A DNA stretch of 64,000 nt from Bordetella parapertussis (lineage in GTDB: Bacteria; Pseudomonadota; Gammaproteobacteria; Burkholderiales; Burkholderiaceae_B): assembly GCA_945897365.1 (NCBI GenBank), contig CAMDFD010000010.1, positions 1 to 64,000 of the forward strand. The letters run 5' to 3'. This document shows, one piece after another, positions 16,506-24,829 of the stretch (positions are counted from its first letter, which is position 1; every line of letters starts with the position of its first letter). The position numbers were made by a program, and so were the translations under genes. The notes under the pieces were generated by a model that was not told where the DNA came from, ran no database searches, and saw nothing but the letters and a program-made list of their open reading frames with translations.

Positions 16506-17678
16506 CTAGGCGATGATTCCCTTGTTGCGTAACGTAGCGATTCGATCTGTACTCAACCAACTAGACAATGCGAGGGTATTGTTTTCTGCGTTGATTTCCT
16601 TGGGTAAGCTCGGCAGACTTGGTGCGCTGTGGCTAAACCTAGGCGCTGGAGCAGGTTGAGTGACACCATCAATAGTGCAAAAGCTGCTCCTTGCCTTGAT
16701 ATGAGGATGTTTCATCGCTTCATCCCAAGAAAGAATTGGCGCATAGCATGCGTCACGACCTTCTAGTTTTTCACTCCAGTATTGTCGTGGATACTGAGAA
16801 AACTTTTGAGAAAATATTCTTTTACCTACATCCCAGTTTGCAGGTGCGAGATGATCTCCGATAACATCATGGTCTATTTCTAACAGCTTGAGCAGTTCAT
16901 CATAAAAACGCTTTTCTAATGCGGCAACGCTAATCCATTTTCCATCTGAGCATTCATACACGTTGTAGAAATGCGATCCTGAATCGATCGGATTTGTTCC
17001 TCGTTCTTGATTCCATAGACCAGCCGCATGCATACCAAGAAAAATAGTTTGAAGTGATATGACGCCGTCCACCATCGCCGCATCAACGACCTGACCGATC
17101 CCGGTCGTGCGAGCATGAATGATGGCTGCAAGCATGCCAAATGCGAGATACATGCCACCACCACCAAAGTCTCCAATGAGGGAGAGTGGAACAATAGGGG
17201 GCTCATTTTTTCTACCCAAGGCATGTATTGCACCCGTCATCGCAACATAATTCAGATCGTGACCAGCGGAGTGAGCAAGCGGTCCATCTTGGCCCCACCC
17301 CGTGACCCGTCCATAAACTAGTTTCGGATTTCGTTGCAGACAAAGATCTGGTCCAAGGCCTAAGCGTTCCATAACGCCTGGTCTAAAGCCCTCAATCAGA
17401 CCATCTGCATTGTCGATGAGCTCCAGCACGAGCTCAATCGCGTCAGGATCTTTCAGATCGACGCCGATGACATCCCGGTTTCTCAAAAGTAAATCATATT
17501 TTCTTGGTCGCTTGACACCTAGATCAACTGCCACTTTTCGATCGATACGAATCACTGTTGCGCCCATGTCGGCCAGCATCATGGCTGTCATCGGAGCCGG
17601 TCCTAAGCCGGCGATTTCAACGATTTTCAGACCTTTCAGAGGACCGTTGGATTGTTGAGAAGTGGGCTGGGGTGACAT
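16506..17678 (-). CDS. Alpha-methylacyl-CoA racemase-like CoA-transferase-fold enzyme
   Basis: A 390-residue class III CoA-transferase-fold protein with racemase hallmarks: AGHDLNYVAMTGAIHALG (H140) and LSLIGDFGGGGMY (D170), 30 residues apart like H126/D156 of mycobacterial MCR. The transferase-type NRNKRS pattern is replaced by KRPRKYDLLLRNRDVIGVDL, as in AMACR. Such enzymes epimerise 2-methylacyl-CoAs so that they can enter beta-oxidation, which implies a methyl-branched intermediate. The start at 17678 avoids overlapping the upstream CoA-transferase. Confidence 0.85.
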   Translation of the reverse strand: MSPQPTSQQSNGPLKGLKIVEIAGLGPAPMTAMMLADMGATVIRIDRKVAVDLGVKRPRKYDLLLRNRDVIGVDLKDPDAIELVLELIDNADGLIEGFRPGVMERLGLGPDLCLQRNPKLVYGRVTGWGQDGPLAHSAGHDLNYVAMTGAIHALGRKNEPPIVPLSLIGDFGGGGMYLAFGMLAAIIHARTTGIGQVVDAAMVDGVISLQTIFLGMHAAGLWNQERGTNPIDSGSHFYNVYECSDGKWISVAALEKRFYDELLKLLEIDHDVIGDHLAPANWDVGKRIFSQKFSQYPRQYWSEKLEGRDACYAPILSWDEAMKHPHIKARSSFCTIDGVTQPAPAPRFSHSAPSLPSLPKEINAENNTLALSSWLSTDRIATLRNKGIIA

Positions 17679-17706
17679 GGTGTGTCCGTCTCTGGTAACA
17701 AGCAAA

Positions 17707-18897
17707 CTATTTTGATAATTGATGGACGAGGTCGTCCGTAAATCCAAATTCACGCAGGATGGTGGCGGTGTGTTCTCCAAGCGTAGGAGCAGGCATGCGC
17801 AATTGTCCTGGCGTTCTAGAATAACGAGCAGGAATCGAAGGCGTATGCATCTTTCCTGCCAACGGGTGCTCGAGCGTTTGGAAAAATTTTGTTTCTACTA
17901 AATAAGGGTCGTTTTGCAGGTCACTGAGCATGCGTGCCGAAGCATGGGGGATTTTCGCGATTTTGAGTCGCTCTTTCCACGTCTCGTTTGATTGTTTAGC
18001 AAGTTCTTCGCCGATCAAGCCATAGAGTTCCGCAAATCTTTGTGATCTGACAGTGACGCTGTCGAATCTTGGATCACCAATTAAATCAGTACGCTCAAAC
18101 GCTTTAAATAGATTGACGTATTGTTGGTCGGTAGTCGCCATCAAACAGATATAGCCATCCAGTGTTTTAAATGGTCGGCGTTCTGGCATGAGTGCGCGCG
18201 GATAACCTATTGTTCCATTCGGATCATCTAGCTGCGCGGTCCACATGTGCTCGATCATATTGAACGCCAACATGCTTTCAAACATGGGAACTTCGACACA
18301 TTGCCCGAGACCGCTATGTTCTCGTTCAAGCAATGCCATACTGATGTGTGTGGCCAAGACATGTCCACAAAATTTGTCAGCGATGACTGTCGGAAAATAT
18401 CTGGGTTCTCCGTATGCCATCATATTGATTCCGGCAATACCGCTTTCACCCTGAATGACATCATCGTACGCAGGATCGTTATGTTTTGGTCCATCTGAAC
18501 GATAGCCCGGTGCGCTTGCGTAAATGAGTCTTGGGTTGCGTTGACGAAGTGCTTCGTAGCCGACTCCAAGGCGTTTAGCTGAATCCGGGCGCATGCTGTG
18601 AAGGAAAACATCACATTTCTCTGCCATCTGGAGGAGTGCTTCAAGCGCTTCAGGTCGATGTAAATCTAAAACGATACTTCGCTTATTTCTATTCATGCCT
18701 AGAAACAGTGCGGCCATTCCTTCATACTGTCTCGGACCGATATAGCGATTGGCGTCTCCCTCAGGCGATTCAACTTTGATGATATCAGCGCCCATATCTC
18801 CCATAATTTGTGTAGCGACCGGACCCAGTATGAACTGACTCATATCGAGCACACGAATGCGTGAAAGAGGACCGGAGGGAAGCGCTTTGTCACTCAT
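17707..18897 (-). CDS. Class III CoA-transferase
   Basis: A 396-residue CaiB/BaiF CoA-transferase with IMGDMGADIIKVESPEGD, GMNRNKRSIVLDL and the catalytic aspartate D174 in VIADKFCGH. The sequence is close in style to the CoA-transferase at 54062, including the ERRPFKTLDGYICL region, so the two look like paralogues of one subfamily. It starts two bases after the MaoC stop, so it is coupled to it. Role: activating the incoming acid or recycling CoA within the operon; the substrate is unknown. Confidence 0.85.
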   Translation of the reverse strand: MSDKALPSGPLSRIRVLDMSQFILGPVATQIMGDMGADIIKVESPEGDANRYIGPRQYEGMAALFLGMNRNKRSIVLDLHRPEALEALLQMAEKCDVFLHSMRPDSAKRLGVGYEALRQRNPRLIYASAPGYRSDGPKHNDPAYDDVIQGESGIAGINMMAYGEPRYFPTVIADKFCGHVLATHISMALLEREHSGLGQCVEVPMFESMLAFNMIEHMWTAQLDDPNGTIGYPRALMPERRPFKTLDGYICLMATTDQQYVNLFKAFERTDLIGDPRFDSVTVRSQRFAELYGLIGEELAKQSNETWKERLKIAKIPHASARMLSDLQNDPYLVETKFFQTLEHPLAGKMHTPSIPARYSRTPGQLRMPAPTLGEHTATILREFGFTDDLVHQLSK

Positions 18898-18899
18898 GA

Positions 18900-19364
18900 T
18901 TAAGCGGCCTCACGACACTTGACCATACGGAGGGGCGTGTAGGTAATTGCAACGGTTCCATCTTGTTTGACAATATTGACTCTTGAGCGGACGAGTCCTC
19001 GACCAGGGCGACTCTTAGAGACGCGTGCCTCCAGGACTTCGACTTCGGCATGGATGGTGTCGCCCACAAAAACGGGTGATTTCATCGTGATTTCCATATT
19101 AATTAGAGCAAGTGCCGTGTTTTGCATGGTTGCCTGAATCAGCAAGCCCTCTATAAAACCGTGCGCGAGCATGCCAGGTGCGATACGACCTTTGATATCC
19201 GAGCCATGTTCACGAAACTCTTGATTAGTGAATAGCACCTCCACCAAACCGAGACAGTTGACGTAGTTCATGACATCAGTTTCAGTGATCGTCCTACCAA
19301 TAGTCTGATATTTTCTCCCTAGGGGAAGATCTTCGAAATAAAAGCCTAGTCCAACGATTTCCAT
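18900..19364 (-). CDS. MaoC-like single hot-dog dehydratase/hydratase
   Basis: A 154-residue MaoC-like hot-dog protein. FEDLPLGRKYQTIGRTITETDV is the typical N-terminal strand-helix region, and GRIAPGMLAHGFIEGL the central helix. The usual NPLHxD catalytic motif is represented only by FTNQEFRE, so hydratase activity is less certain than for the 15625 protein. The start at 19364 has GGAGAGAG in front; the longer frame (19403) is not needed. It lies between the acyl-CoA dehydrogenase and the CoA-transferase. Confidence 0.75.
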   Translation of the reverse strand: MEIVGLGFYFEDLPLGRKYQTIGRTITETDVMNYVNCLGLVEVLFTNQEFREHGSDIKGRIAPGMLAHGFIEGLLIQATMQNTALALINMEITMKSPVFVGDTIHAEVEVLEARVSKSRPGRGLVRSRVNIVKQDGTVAITYTPLRMVKCREAA

Positions 19365-19422
19365 TTTTCTCTCTCCAACCGCGCGGCGCTCTTTCGAGCG
19401 CATATTTGATGAATGTTCAAAC

Positions 19423-20586
19423 TTATGTGGATTTTCTGACAGGTCCTAGTAGGCTATTGGCGACGATATTGCGTTGGATTTGATTCGTGCCTTCGATGAT
19501 CTGAAGGACCTTTGCATCGCGCATGTAACGATTGATAGGAAAGTCTGAGGTTACGCCTGCTGCACCACAAATTTGAACGGCATCAAGGGCGACCTTCATT
19601 GCGACATCTGTCGCAAAGCATTTTGCTGTAGCAGCCATCGGTGCAAGTGCCTTTCCAGAGAGGCCGCAGTCCACCATGTGCGCAACTCGATACACAAGGC
19701 TTCTTGCGGCCTGTGTTTGCATTTCCATATCTGCGAGCATCCAACGAATGCCTTGAAAGTTCTCAACAGGTTCATTGAAAGCTTTCCGACTTTTGACGAA
19801 ATCAATTGCATGGTTTATCGCACCCTGTGCAAGTCCCACACCTCTCATCGCATGTAAAGGCCGTGCGGTATTCATTGCTTCCATGACTAGCTTAAAGCCA
19901 CCAGACTGTTCTGCACCCAGACAATCATCGGTCGGAACAAAGACTTCGTCTAAAAATAATGGGTGCGATGGAATGCCTCTCGCGCCTGTTTTTTCTTCTT
20001 TTCGTCCAATTTCAAGACCTTTTGCATTGCGCGGGACTTTAAAAAAATTGATCCCTGCTGCGGTATCGTCTTCCCCGGTTTTGGCTGCCACAAAGATGTA
20101 ATCGGATATGGAAGCACCTGTACACCAGGCTTTGTTACCGGAAATGCTATAGCCCCCTTTGACGCGTTTAGCTCTGGTCTTGATTCCGCGTACATCTGAG
20201 CCGCTTTGAGATTCAGTAATCGAGATCGATGCGCGGACTTTCCCCGAAGCCAATTCGGGTAATAAGGTATTTTTTTGTGAGTCTGTTCCGCCGGCTAGTA
20301 CAGCACCAAACGGCGTCCATTGAACAGCGAGCAAATATGCAGTGTTGTAGCAGACGGCACCTAGTTCTTCGATGGCGATACACGCACTGACAAGACTGCC
20401 GGTACCACCATGTTCTTCGGGGAAAGGTAAGGCGAATAGCCCGAGCTCGCACAACAATTCGAACATGTCTTGTGGATACTCACCACTTCGGTCGATGTCA
20501 TTGGCACGAGGCGCTACTTTCTCACGCGCAACGCGGCGTAGCATGTCCTTAAGCTGCAGTTGTTCGGCTGAAAACTCATCTTGCAT
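19423..20586 (-). CDS. Acyl-CoA dehydrogenase
   Basis: A 387-residue FAD-dependent acyl-CoA dehydrogenase, complete from the helical N-domain through ITESQSGSDVRG (substrate/FAD loop) to the C-terminal IIEGTNQIQRNI, where E365 is the expected catalytic base. It oxidises an acyl-CoA to the 2-enoyl-CoA and passes electrons to ETF. It is the first gene of the leftward operon: the palindrome TGAACGATCGTTCA lies 70 bases upstream next to a TATAAC -10-like element. Substrate chain type is not readable. Confidence 0.9.
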   Translation of the reverse strand: MQDEFSAEQLQLKDMLRRVAREKVAPRANDIDRSGEYPQDMFELLCELGLFALPFPEEHGGTGSLVSACIAIEELGAVCYNTAYLLAVQWTPFGAVLAGGTDSQKNTLLPELASGKVRASISITESQSGSDVRGIKTRAKRVKGGYSISGNKAWCTGASISDYIFVAAKTGEDDTAAGINFFKVPRNAKGLEIGRKEEKTGARGIPSHPLFLDEVFVPTDDCLGAEQSGGFKLVMEAMNTARPLHAMRGVGLAQGAINHAIDFVKSRKAFNEPVENFQGIRWMLADMEMQTQAARSLVYRVAHMVDCGLSGKALAPMAATAKCFATDVAMKVALDAVQICGAAGVTSDFPINRYMRDAKVLQIIEGTNQIQRNIVANSLLGPVRKST

Positions 20587-20643
20587 CTTATGTCCCCACC
20601 AGTTCGATCTGGCGCCCCGTCATGAATTTCTGTTTAATAAACA

Positions 20644-20669
20644 GTTATAGTTGAATGAACGATCGTTCA
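20644..20669 (-). promoter_or_regulatory. Candidate TetR operator and -10 of the leftward catabolic operon
   Basis: TGAACGATCGTTCA (20656-20669) is a perfect 14-bp palindrome immediately upstream of a minus-strand TATAAC (GTTATA at 20644-20649). It stands between the SDR at 20720 and the acyl-CoA dehydrogenase at 20586. A near-identical palindrome lies at 22278 in front of the rightward operon. TetR binding is inferred from position and symmetry. Confidence 0.65.
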
Positions 20670-20719
20670 GTTTGATGTTTCTATTATTTGCTTGATTGAT
20701 ATTTAAGTCAATAGCAAAT

Positions 20720-21481
20720 TTACTGTAAGTTTCCTGCCATCCCGCCATCAACAGCTAGACTAGTCCCTGTAATAAAACCGGCATGTTGCGATGCATAAAA
20801 AGCCACCGCAGCAGCGAGTTCGTCTGGAGTTCCAAGCCTACCTAGCGGAACGCGTTTGATTCTTTCCTTCATGTCATAAGAGGAGGTGAGTGCCTCGGTT
20901 CCGATGGATGCGGGTTGAACCGTGTTGACGGTAATTTGGTGCTGTGCAACTTCGTTGGCTAAATGTTTGAGTAAAGCAGTCACTCCAGCACGGTAAACGG
21001 TTGAAAGAGCGTGATTGGGCATTGGGGCCTTGACGGAAGCTGAGGTCACACCCACAATCCGGCCCCATCCACGACCGATCATTTTTGGTACAACGATTCT
21101 GACAACCATTGTTGCTGCTAAAAGTTGAGTGTTGTAGGCAGAGTCCCATCTGCTGGAATCGGTTTCCCCCAGAACAGTCGTCATCTTTAGAGGGGGACGA
21201 CCTGTATTCAACACTAAAATGTCTGGTCCCCCAAAGATATCCTCCGTCTCTTTGGCGAGTCTAACGATGTCTTGTTCAATCGTCATGTCTCCTGGGACTG
21301 CAACCACTTGAATTCCGTGTTCCTTAGTCAGGGTACTGGCCAGGTTTTCAAGCTTGTCTGCTGAGCGGGCAAACAATACAAGATTGCATCCTTCAGCGGC
21401 AAGACGCTGGGCAATAGATAGCCCCAAGCCAGAGCTGCATGCCGTAATCATTGCAGTTTTACCTCGGATACCCAAATCCAT
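20720..21481 (-). CDS. SDR-fold protein with altered active site
   Basis: A 253-residue short-chain dehydrogenase fold with nucleotide-binding loop TACSSGLG (13-20) and the C-terminal FITGTSLAVDGGM. Two canonical features are changed: NNAG is LNTG (91-94), and the YxxxK motif reads YRAGV (Y163, V167), so the catalytic lysine is missing. GGGAGACA precedes the ATG at 21481, which is preferred over 21511. It may be a reductase with a shifted active site, or it may use its cofactor structurally. It is divergent from the TetR gene and read toward the acyl-CoA dehydrogenase. Confidence 0.75.
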   Translation of the reverse strand: MDLGIRGKTAMITACSSGLGLSIAQRLAAEGCNLVLFARSADKLENLASTLTKEHGIQVVAVPGDMTIEQDIVRLAKETEDIFGGPDILVLNTGRPPLKMTTVLGETDSSRWDSAYNTQLLAATMVVRIVVPKMIGRGWGRIVGVTSASVKAPMPNHALSTVYRAGVTALLKHLANEVAQHQITVNTVQPASIGTEALTSSYDMKERIKRVPLGRLGTPDELAAAVAFYASQHAGFITGTSLAVDGGMAGNLQ

Positions 21482-21591
21482 AATGTCTCCCTGTGCGTTG
21501 CATGAATGCACTCTAATTGCATGGTGATCCTATGGTACGATCAAATCGCTGATGAATAAACAATTAATGTCTTAGTGTCCTTTTTTGCTCC

Positions 21592-22263
21592 ATGCCCCAA
21601 TCCAAAAATAACGCACTTGCGCATGTCAGAAGCAAAGTGGATGTGCCCGGACTCGTTGAAAAGCGCCGGGCCCAGTTCATAGACTCCGCGATCGATTTGT
21701 TCGGTCAGCGTGGCTATCACGTGACCACTATCCGGGATATTGCACAAGCTGCCGGGGTCAGTATTGGTCTCATCTATCAGTATGTCGAAGACAAAGAAGA
21801 CATCTTGTTTTTGGCTCTCATGAAAGTTCTTGACCAATACATACAGGAGATTCCCCCAGTATTGGCGGAGCCAACAAGTCCAGTCGAAAAAATTGATGCT
21901 GCTGTCCGTGCGTATATCAATATCATTGATAAGAACGTCAATGCGACTGTTTTGGCTTATCGAGAGACAAAATCGTTACCCAAAGAGCGACGTGTCATCA
22001 TTCAGCAAAAAGAGCTTGAGTCCAATGCATTGATGTCGGAATGTATTGCGCAGTGCATCAAGGATGGGACAATGAAAGCTGATCTTGACGTAGAGATGCT
22101 GACTTATCAAATTGTGATGTTCGCACATGCTTGGGCGTTGAAGTCTTGGCGCTTTCGTCCAGAGATGGATGTCGAAGAATACGTTCAACGAGGACTGAAT
22201 TTGATCCTGCCTGCTGCGCTCACTTTAAAAGGTAAGCGCGCATACGAGAAATTAAGAAAATAG
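21592..22263 (+). CDS. TetR-family transcriptional regulator
   Basis: A 223-residue TetR protein. The N-terminal HTH is clear: FIDSAIDLFGQRGYHVTTIRDIAQAAGVSIGLIYQYVEDKEDIL covers residues 29-72. The C-terminal ligand domain is all-helical, like fatty-acyl-CoA-responsive regulators (FadR/PsrA/AcdR style), which is consistent with a CoA-thioester effector but does not prove it. It lies between two operons that carry matching palindromes, and is therefore the best candidate for their repressor. No clear copy of the palindrome is in front of its own start. Confidence 0.88.
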   Translation: MPQSKNNALAHVRSKVDVPGLVEKRRAQFIDSAIDLFGQRGYHVTTIRDIAQAAGVSIGLIYQYVEDKEDILFLALMKVLDQYIQEIPPVLAEPTSPVEKIDAAVRAYINIIDKNVNATVLAYRETKSLPKERRVIIQQKELESNALMSECIAQCIKDGTMKADLDVEMLTYQIVMFAHAWALKSWRFRPEMDVEEYVQRGLNLILPAALTLKGKRAYEKLRK

Positions 22264-22272
22264 TTTTAGCTA

Positions 22273-22302
22273 TTGACTGAACGATCATTCATTCTGTAAA
22301 GT
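22273..22302 (+). promoter_or_regulatory. Promoter with embedded TetR operator, rightward operon
   Basis: TTGACT (22273-22278), an 18-base spacer and TAAAGT (22297-22302) make a reasonable sigma-70 promoter. The spacer contains TGAACGATCATTCA (22278-22291), a 14-bp palindrome with one mismatched pair that differs from the 20656 site at one base. A repressor bound there would block RNA polymerase directly. Confidence 0.6.
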
Positions 22303-22367
22303 GCCACCAAGTGGGTATTGATTTCGCTTGATCTCTCTAAGCATCTGCTGGGAAGTGGAGGAATGAT

Positions 22368-23132
22368 TTGTTAGCGCTAAATGTCTCTGATCGTATTGCA
22401 CGAATAACGCTTTCGCGCGCCCCAGTCAATGCGATCAATGATGAACTGTTAACGCAGTTTCATGCCGCCATTGATGAATTGTTGCGCCGTGAAGATTGGA
22501 ATGTGTTGATGATTGAATCATCACTAAAGGTCTTTTGTGCAGGAGCAGATCTCGCTCAAATGAGCGAATGTATAGAGACTGAAGAGGGTGCCGATAAAAT
22601 GGTGCACAGCATTACCCAATTTCAGGCGCTTTTTTCTCGTATTGAAAATCTACCGGGTGTGACGCTATCAGTCATCAGCGGTGCAGCTCTTGGCGGCGGT
22701 TTAGAGCTCGCACTGGCCTGCGACTTGCGTATCGTGGCTCATGAAGCCAAGTTAGGGTTGCCTGAAGCCAGTCTTGGCGTGATACCGGGAGCGGGTGGGA
22801 CGCAACGTCTGACTAGACTTTGCGGACAAGGGATCGCGAATCGCTTAATACTCACAGCTGAGGTGATCGATGGTCAGTCTGCCGAACAATTTGGAATCGC
22901 GCAATGGTCGGTACCAAGGGACGATTTAAATGTTCGTGCTCAAGAGATTGCAGTGCGTCTAGCGGGACTCTCGCGCATAGCGCTTTCTGAAAGTAAGGCG
23001 TGTATCGCTGCAGCAGCACAATTGGGCCCTAGTGGTTTCTCAATGGAGCTTGAGGCAACGAGGAGACTCTATCGGGCCAGCGATACACAAGAGCGCGTAC
23101 GGTCATTTTTAGATAAAAATAAAAGAAAATAA
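22368..23132 (+). CDS. Enoyl-CoA hydratase (crotonase)
   Basis: A 254-residue crotonase with both catalytic glutamates: E113 in ALGGGLELALACD and E133 in LPEASLGVIPGAGGTQRL, plus the oxyanion-hole motif FCAGADL. It should hydrate 2-enoyl-CoA to (3S)-hydroxyacyl-CoA. The start is a TTG at 22368, supported by a strong GGAGG seven bases upstream; the ATG at 22363 runs into a stop. It is the first gene of the rightward operon and is followed 24 bases later by a dehydrogenase. Confidence 0.88.
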   Translation: MLALNVSDRIARITLSRAPVNAINDELLTQFHAAIDELLRREDWNVLMIESSLKVFCAGADLAQMSECIETEEGADKMVHSITQFQALFSRIENLPGVTLSVISGAALGGGLELALACDLRIVAHEAKLGLPEASLGVIPGAGGTQRLTRLCGQGIANRLILTAEVIDGQSAEQFGIAQWSVPRDDLNVRAQEIAVRLAGLSRIALSESKACIAAAAQLGPSGFSMELEATRRLYRASDTQERVRSFLDKNKRK

Positions 23133-23156
23133 ATCATTACTCTTAAAGGGATAGCT

Positions 23157-23909
23157 ATGACGACAGTTAAAAGGAATGCGGTTGTGACAGGTGCGGCCTC
23201 TGGCATCGGAAAAGCAACAGCCATCGCATTTGTGAATAAGGGATACCATGTTTTTGGCTTGGATATTGATGCCATAGGCGGTGTCAATATTGAGACCGAG
23301 ATCAATCAAAAAAATGGCGCTGGCTCATTCACGTATATCAAAATGGATCTTGGTGACAGAGTGTCCATCCTTAGTGGTTGTGAGCGCATGTTGGCACAGG
23401 TACCGGCTGTCGATGCAATCGTGAATGCAGCAGGATGGGATCGTATTGAGCCCTTCGTAAACAATACTCCTGAGTTTATGAATAAGGTGATGCAAATCAA
23501 CTTAATGGGACCCATTACCTTGACTCAGGCATTGTTGCCGACAATGATTCAAGCAGGATCAGGGAAGATCGTGAATGTAGCGAGTGATGCTGGCCGAGTT
23601 GGTAGTATGGGGGAAACAGTGTACGCCGCTGCGAAAGGCGGAATGATCGCTTTTACTAAATCACTTGCGCGAGAAATGGCACGCTACCAAATCTATGTCA
23701 ATTGCGTATGCCCCGGACCAACAGATACACCGTTGTTTCACGCGCAGCCGGACAAGCTCAAGGAAGCACTCATCAAAGCGATCCCTTTCAAGCGACTGGC
23801 GATGCCAGAGGAGACTGCCAGTGCGATTCTGTTTTTTGCATCAGAGGATTCAAATTACGTGACCGCTCAAATTTTGAGTGTGAGTGGTGGATTGACCATG
23901 GTCGGCTAG
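23157..23909 (+). CDS. BadH-like 3-hydroxyacyl-CoA SDR dehydrogenase
   Basis: A 250-residue SDR with TGAASGIG (11-18), NAAGWDRIEPF (90-100), S143, Y156 and K160. The stretches NAAGWD, SDAGRVGSMGETVYAAAKGG, CPGPTDTPL and the C-terminal VSGGLTM resemble 2-hydroxycyclohexanecarboxyl-CoA dehydrogenase BadH of Rhodopseudomonas, recalled from memory. That enzyme oxidises a ring-borne 2-hydroxyacyl-CoA to the keto form. Position between two crotonases fits a 3-hydroxyacyl-CoA oxidation step. Ring specificity is a hypothesis. Confidence 0.85.
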   Translation: MTTVKRNAVVTGAASGIGKATAIAFVNKGYHVFGLDIDAIGGVNIETEINQKNGAGSFTYIKMDLGDRVSILSGCERMLAQVPAVDAIVNAAGWDRIEPFVNNTPEFMNKVMQINLMGPITLTQALLPTMIQAGSGKIVNVASDAGRVGSMGETVYAAAKGGMIAFTKSLAREMARYQIYVNCVCPGPTDTPLFHAQPDKLKEALIKAIPFKRLAMPEETASAILFFASEDSNYVTAQILSVSGGLTMVG

Positions 23910-23964
23910 CGCGAGATGTAAACGGTTTTATATTGCAGCCTATTTAATTTTATTGAGAACATTT

Positions 23965-24822
23965 ATGTCTGACTTAATTTCAAAATTTCAACCCTCCACT
24001 TTTGACTTTGATCACTATCAGCCTAAACATTTCAAAATGGATGTTGTCGGTAAGGTCATGACGATTACCCTCAACAGACCCGAGAGAAAGAATCCGTTAA
24101 CGTTTGAGTCCTACGCTGAACTACGTGATTTATTTATTAATTTGACGTATGTTAAGTCAGTAAAGACTGTCGTCGTAGTTGGCGCAGGTGGCAACTTTTG
24201 CTCTGGCGGTGATGTGCATGAAATCATTGGTCCTCTGGTTCAAATGCAGAAGCAGGATGACATGAGTGGCTTGTTGGCATTTACGAGGATGACAGGCGAT
24301 TTGGTCAAGGCAATGCGAAACTGTCCTCAGCCTATTTTTTCAGCCATTGATGGTATTTGTGCTGGAGCAGGAGCCATTATTGCAATGGCTTCCGATATGC
24401 GTTTTGGTACCGCAGGTAGTAAAGTCGCTTTCCTCTTTGTGAAAGTCGGTTTGGCCGGTGCTGACATGGGCGCTTGCAATATGTTGCCAAGAATTATCGG
24501 TGCAGGCCGCGCATCAGAGTTGCTATACACCGGACGCTCGATGGATGGTTTGGAAGCGGAGCGCTGGGGGTTTTATAACCGAGTCTGTCAACCAGAAACT
24601 CTTTTGGCTGATACGCAAGAAATGGCTAAAAAAATAGCGGATGGTCCAACCTTTGCGCACGCAATGACCAAGCGTTGCATTCATCAGGAATGGAGCATGG
24701 GGATTGATGAGGCCATTGAGGCCGAAGCTCAAGCGCAGGCTATTTGTATGCAGACCAAAGATTATGAGCGTGCTTACAACGCATTTGTAGCTAAACAAAC
24801 TCCTATTTTTGAAGGGAATTAA
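23965..24822 (+). CDS. Divergent crotonase (hydrolase/isomerase type)
   Basis: A 285-residue crotonase-fold protein with oxyanion-hole motifs FCSGGD (78-83) and CAGAGA (132-137). Both hydratase glutamates are absent: the helix reads AGAIIAMASD, and the second site is FVKVGLAGADMG with K160 and D167. The ADMG aspartate aligns by eye with the Asp of BadI/MenB (VDPG) and dienoyl-CoA isomerases (ADVG). A ring hydrolase or isomerase role is thus more likely than hydration. Start ATG 23965 has GAGAA ahead; the upstream TTG at 23953 is less likely. Confidence 0.8.
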   Translation: MSDLISKFQPSTFDFDHYQPKHFKMDVVGKVMTITLNRPERKNPLTFESYAELRDLFINLTYVKSVKTVVVVGAGGNFCSGGDVHEIIGPLVQMQKQDDMSGLLAFTRMTGDLVKAMRNCPQPIFSAIDGICAGAGAIIAMASDMRFGTAGSKVAFLFVKVGLAGADMGACNMLPRIIGAGRASELLYTGRSMDGLEAERWGFYNRVCQPETLLADTQEMAKKIADGPTFAHAMTKRCIHQEWSMGIDEAIEAEAQAQAICMQTKDYERAYNAFVAKQTPIFEGN

Positions 24823-24829
24823 TGCGAGT

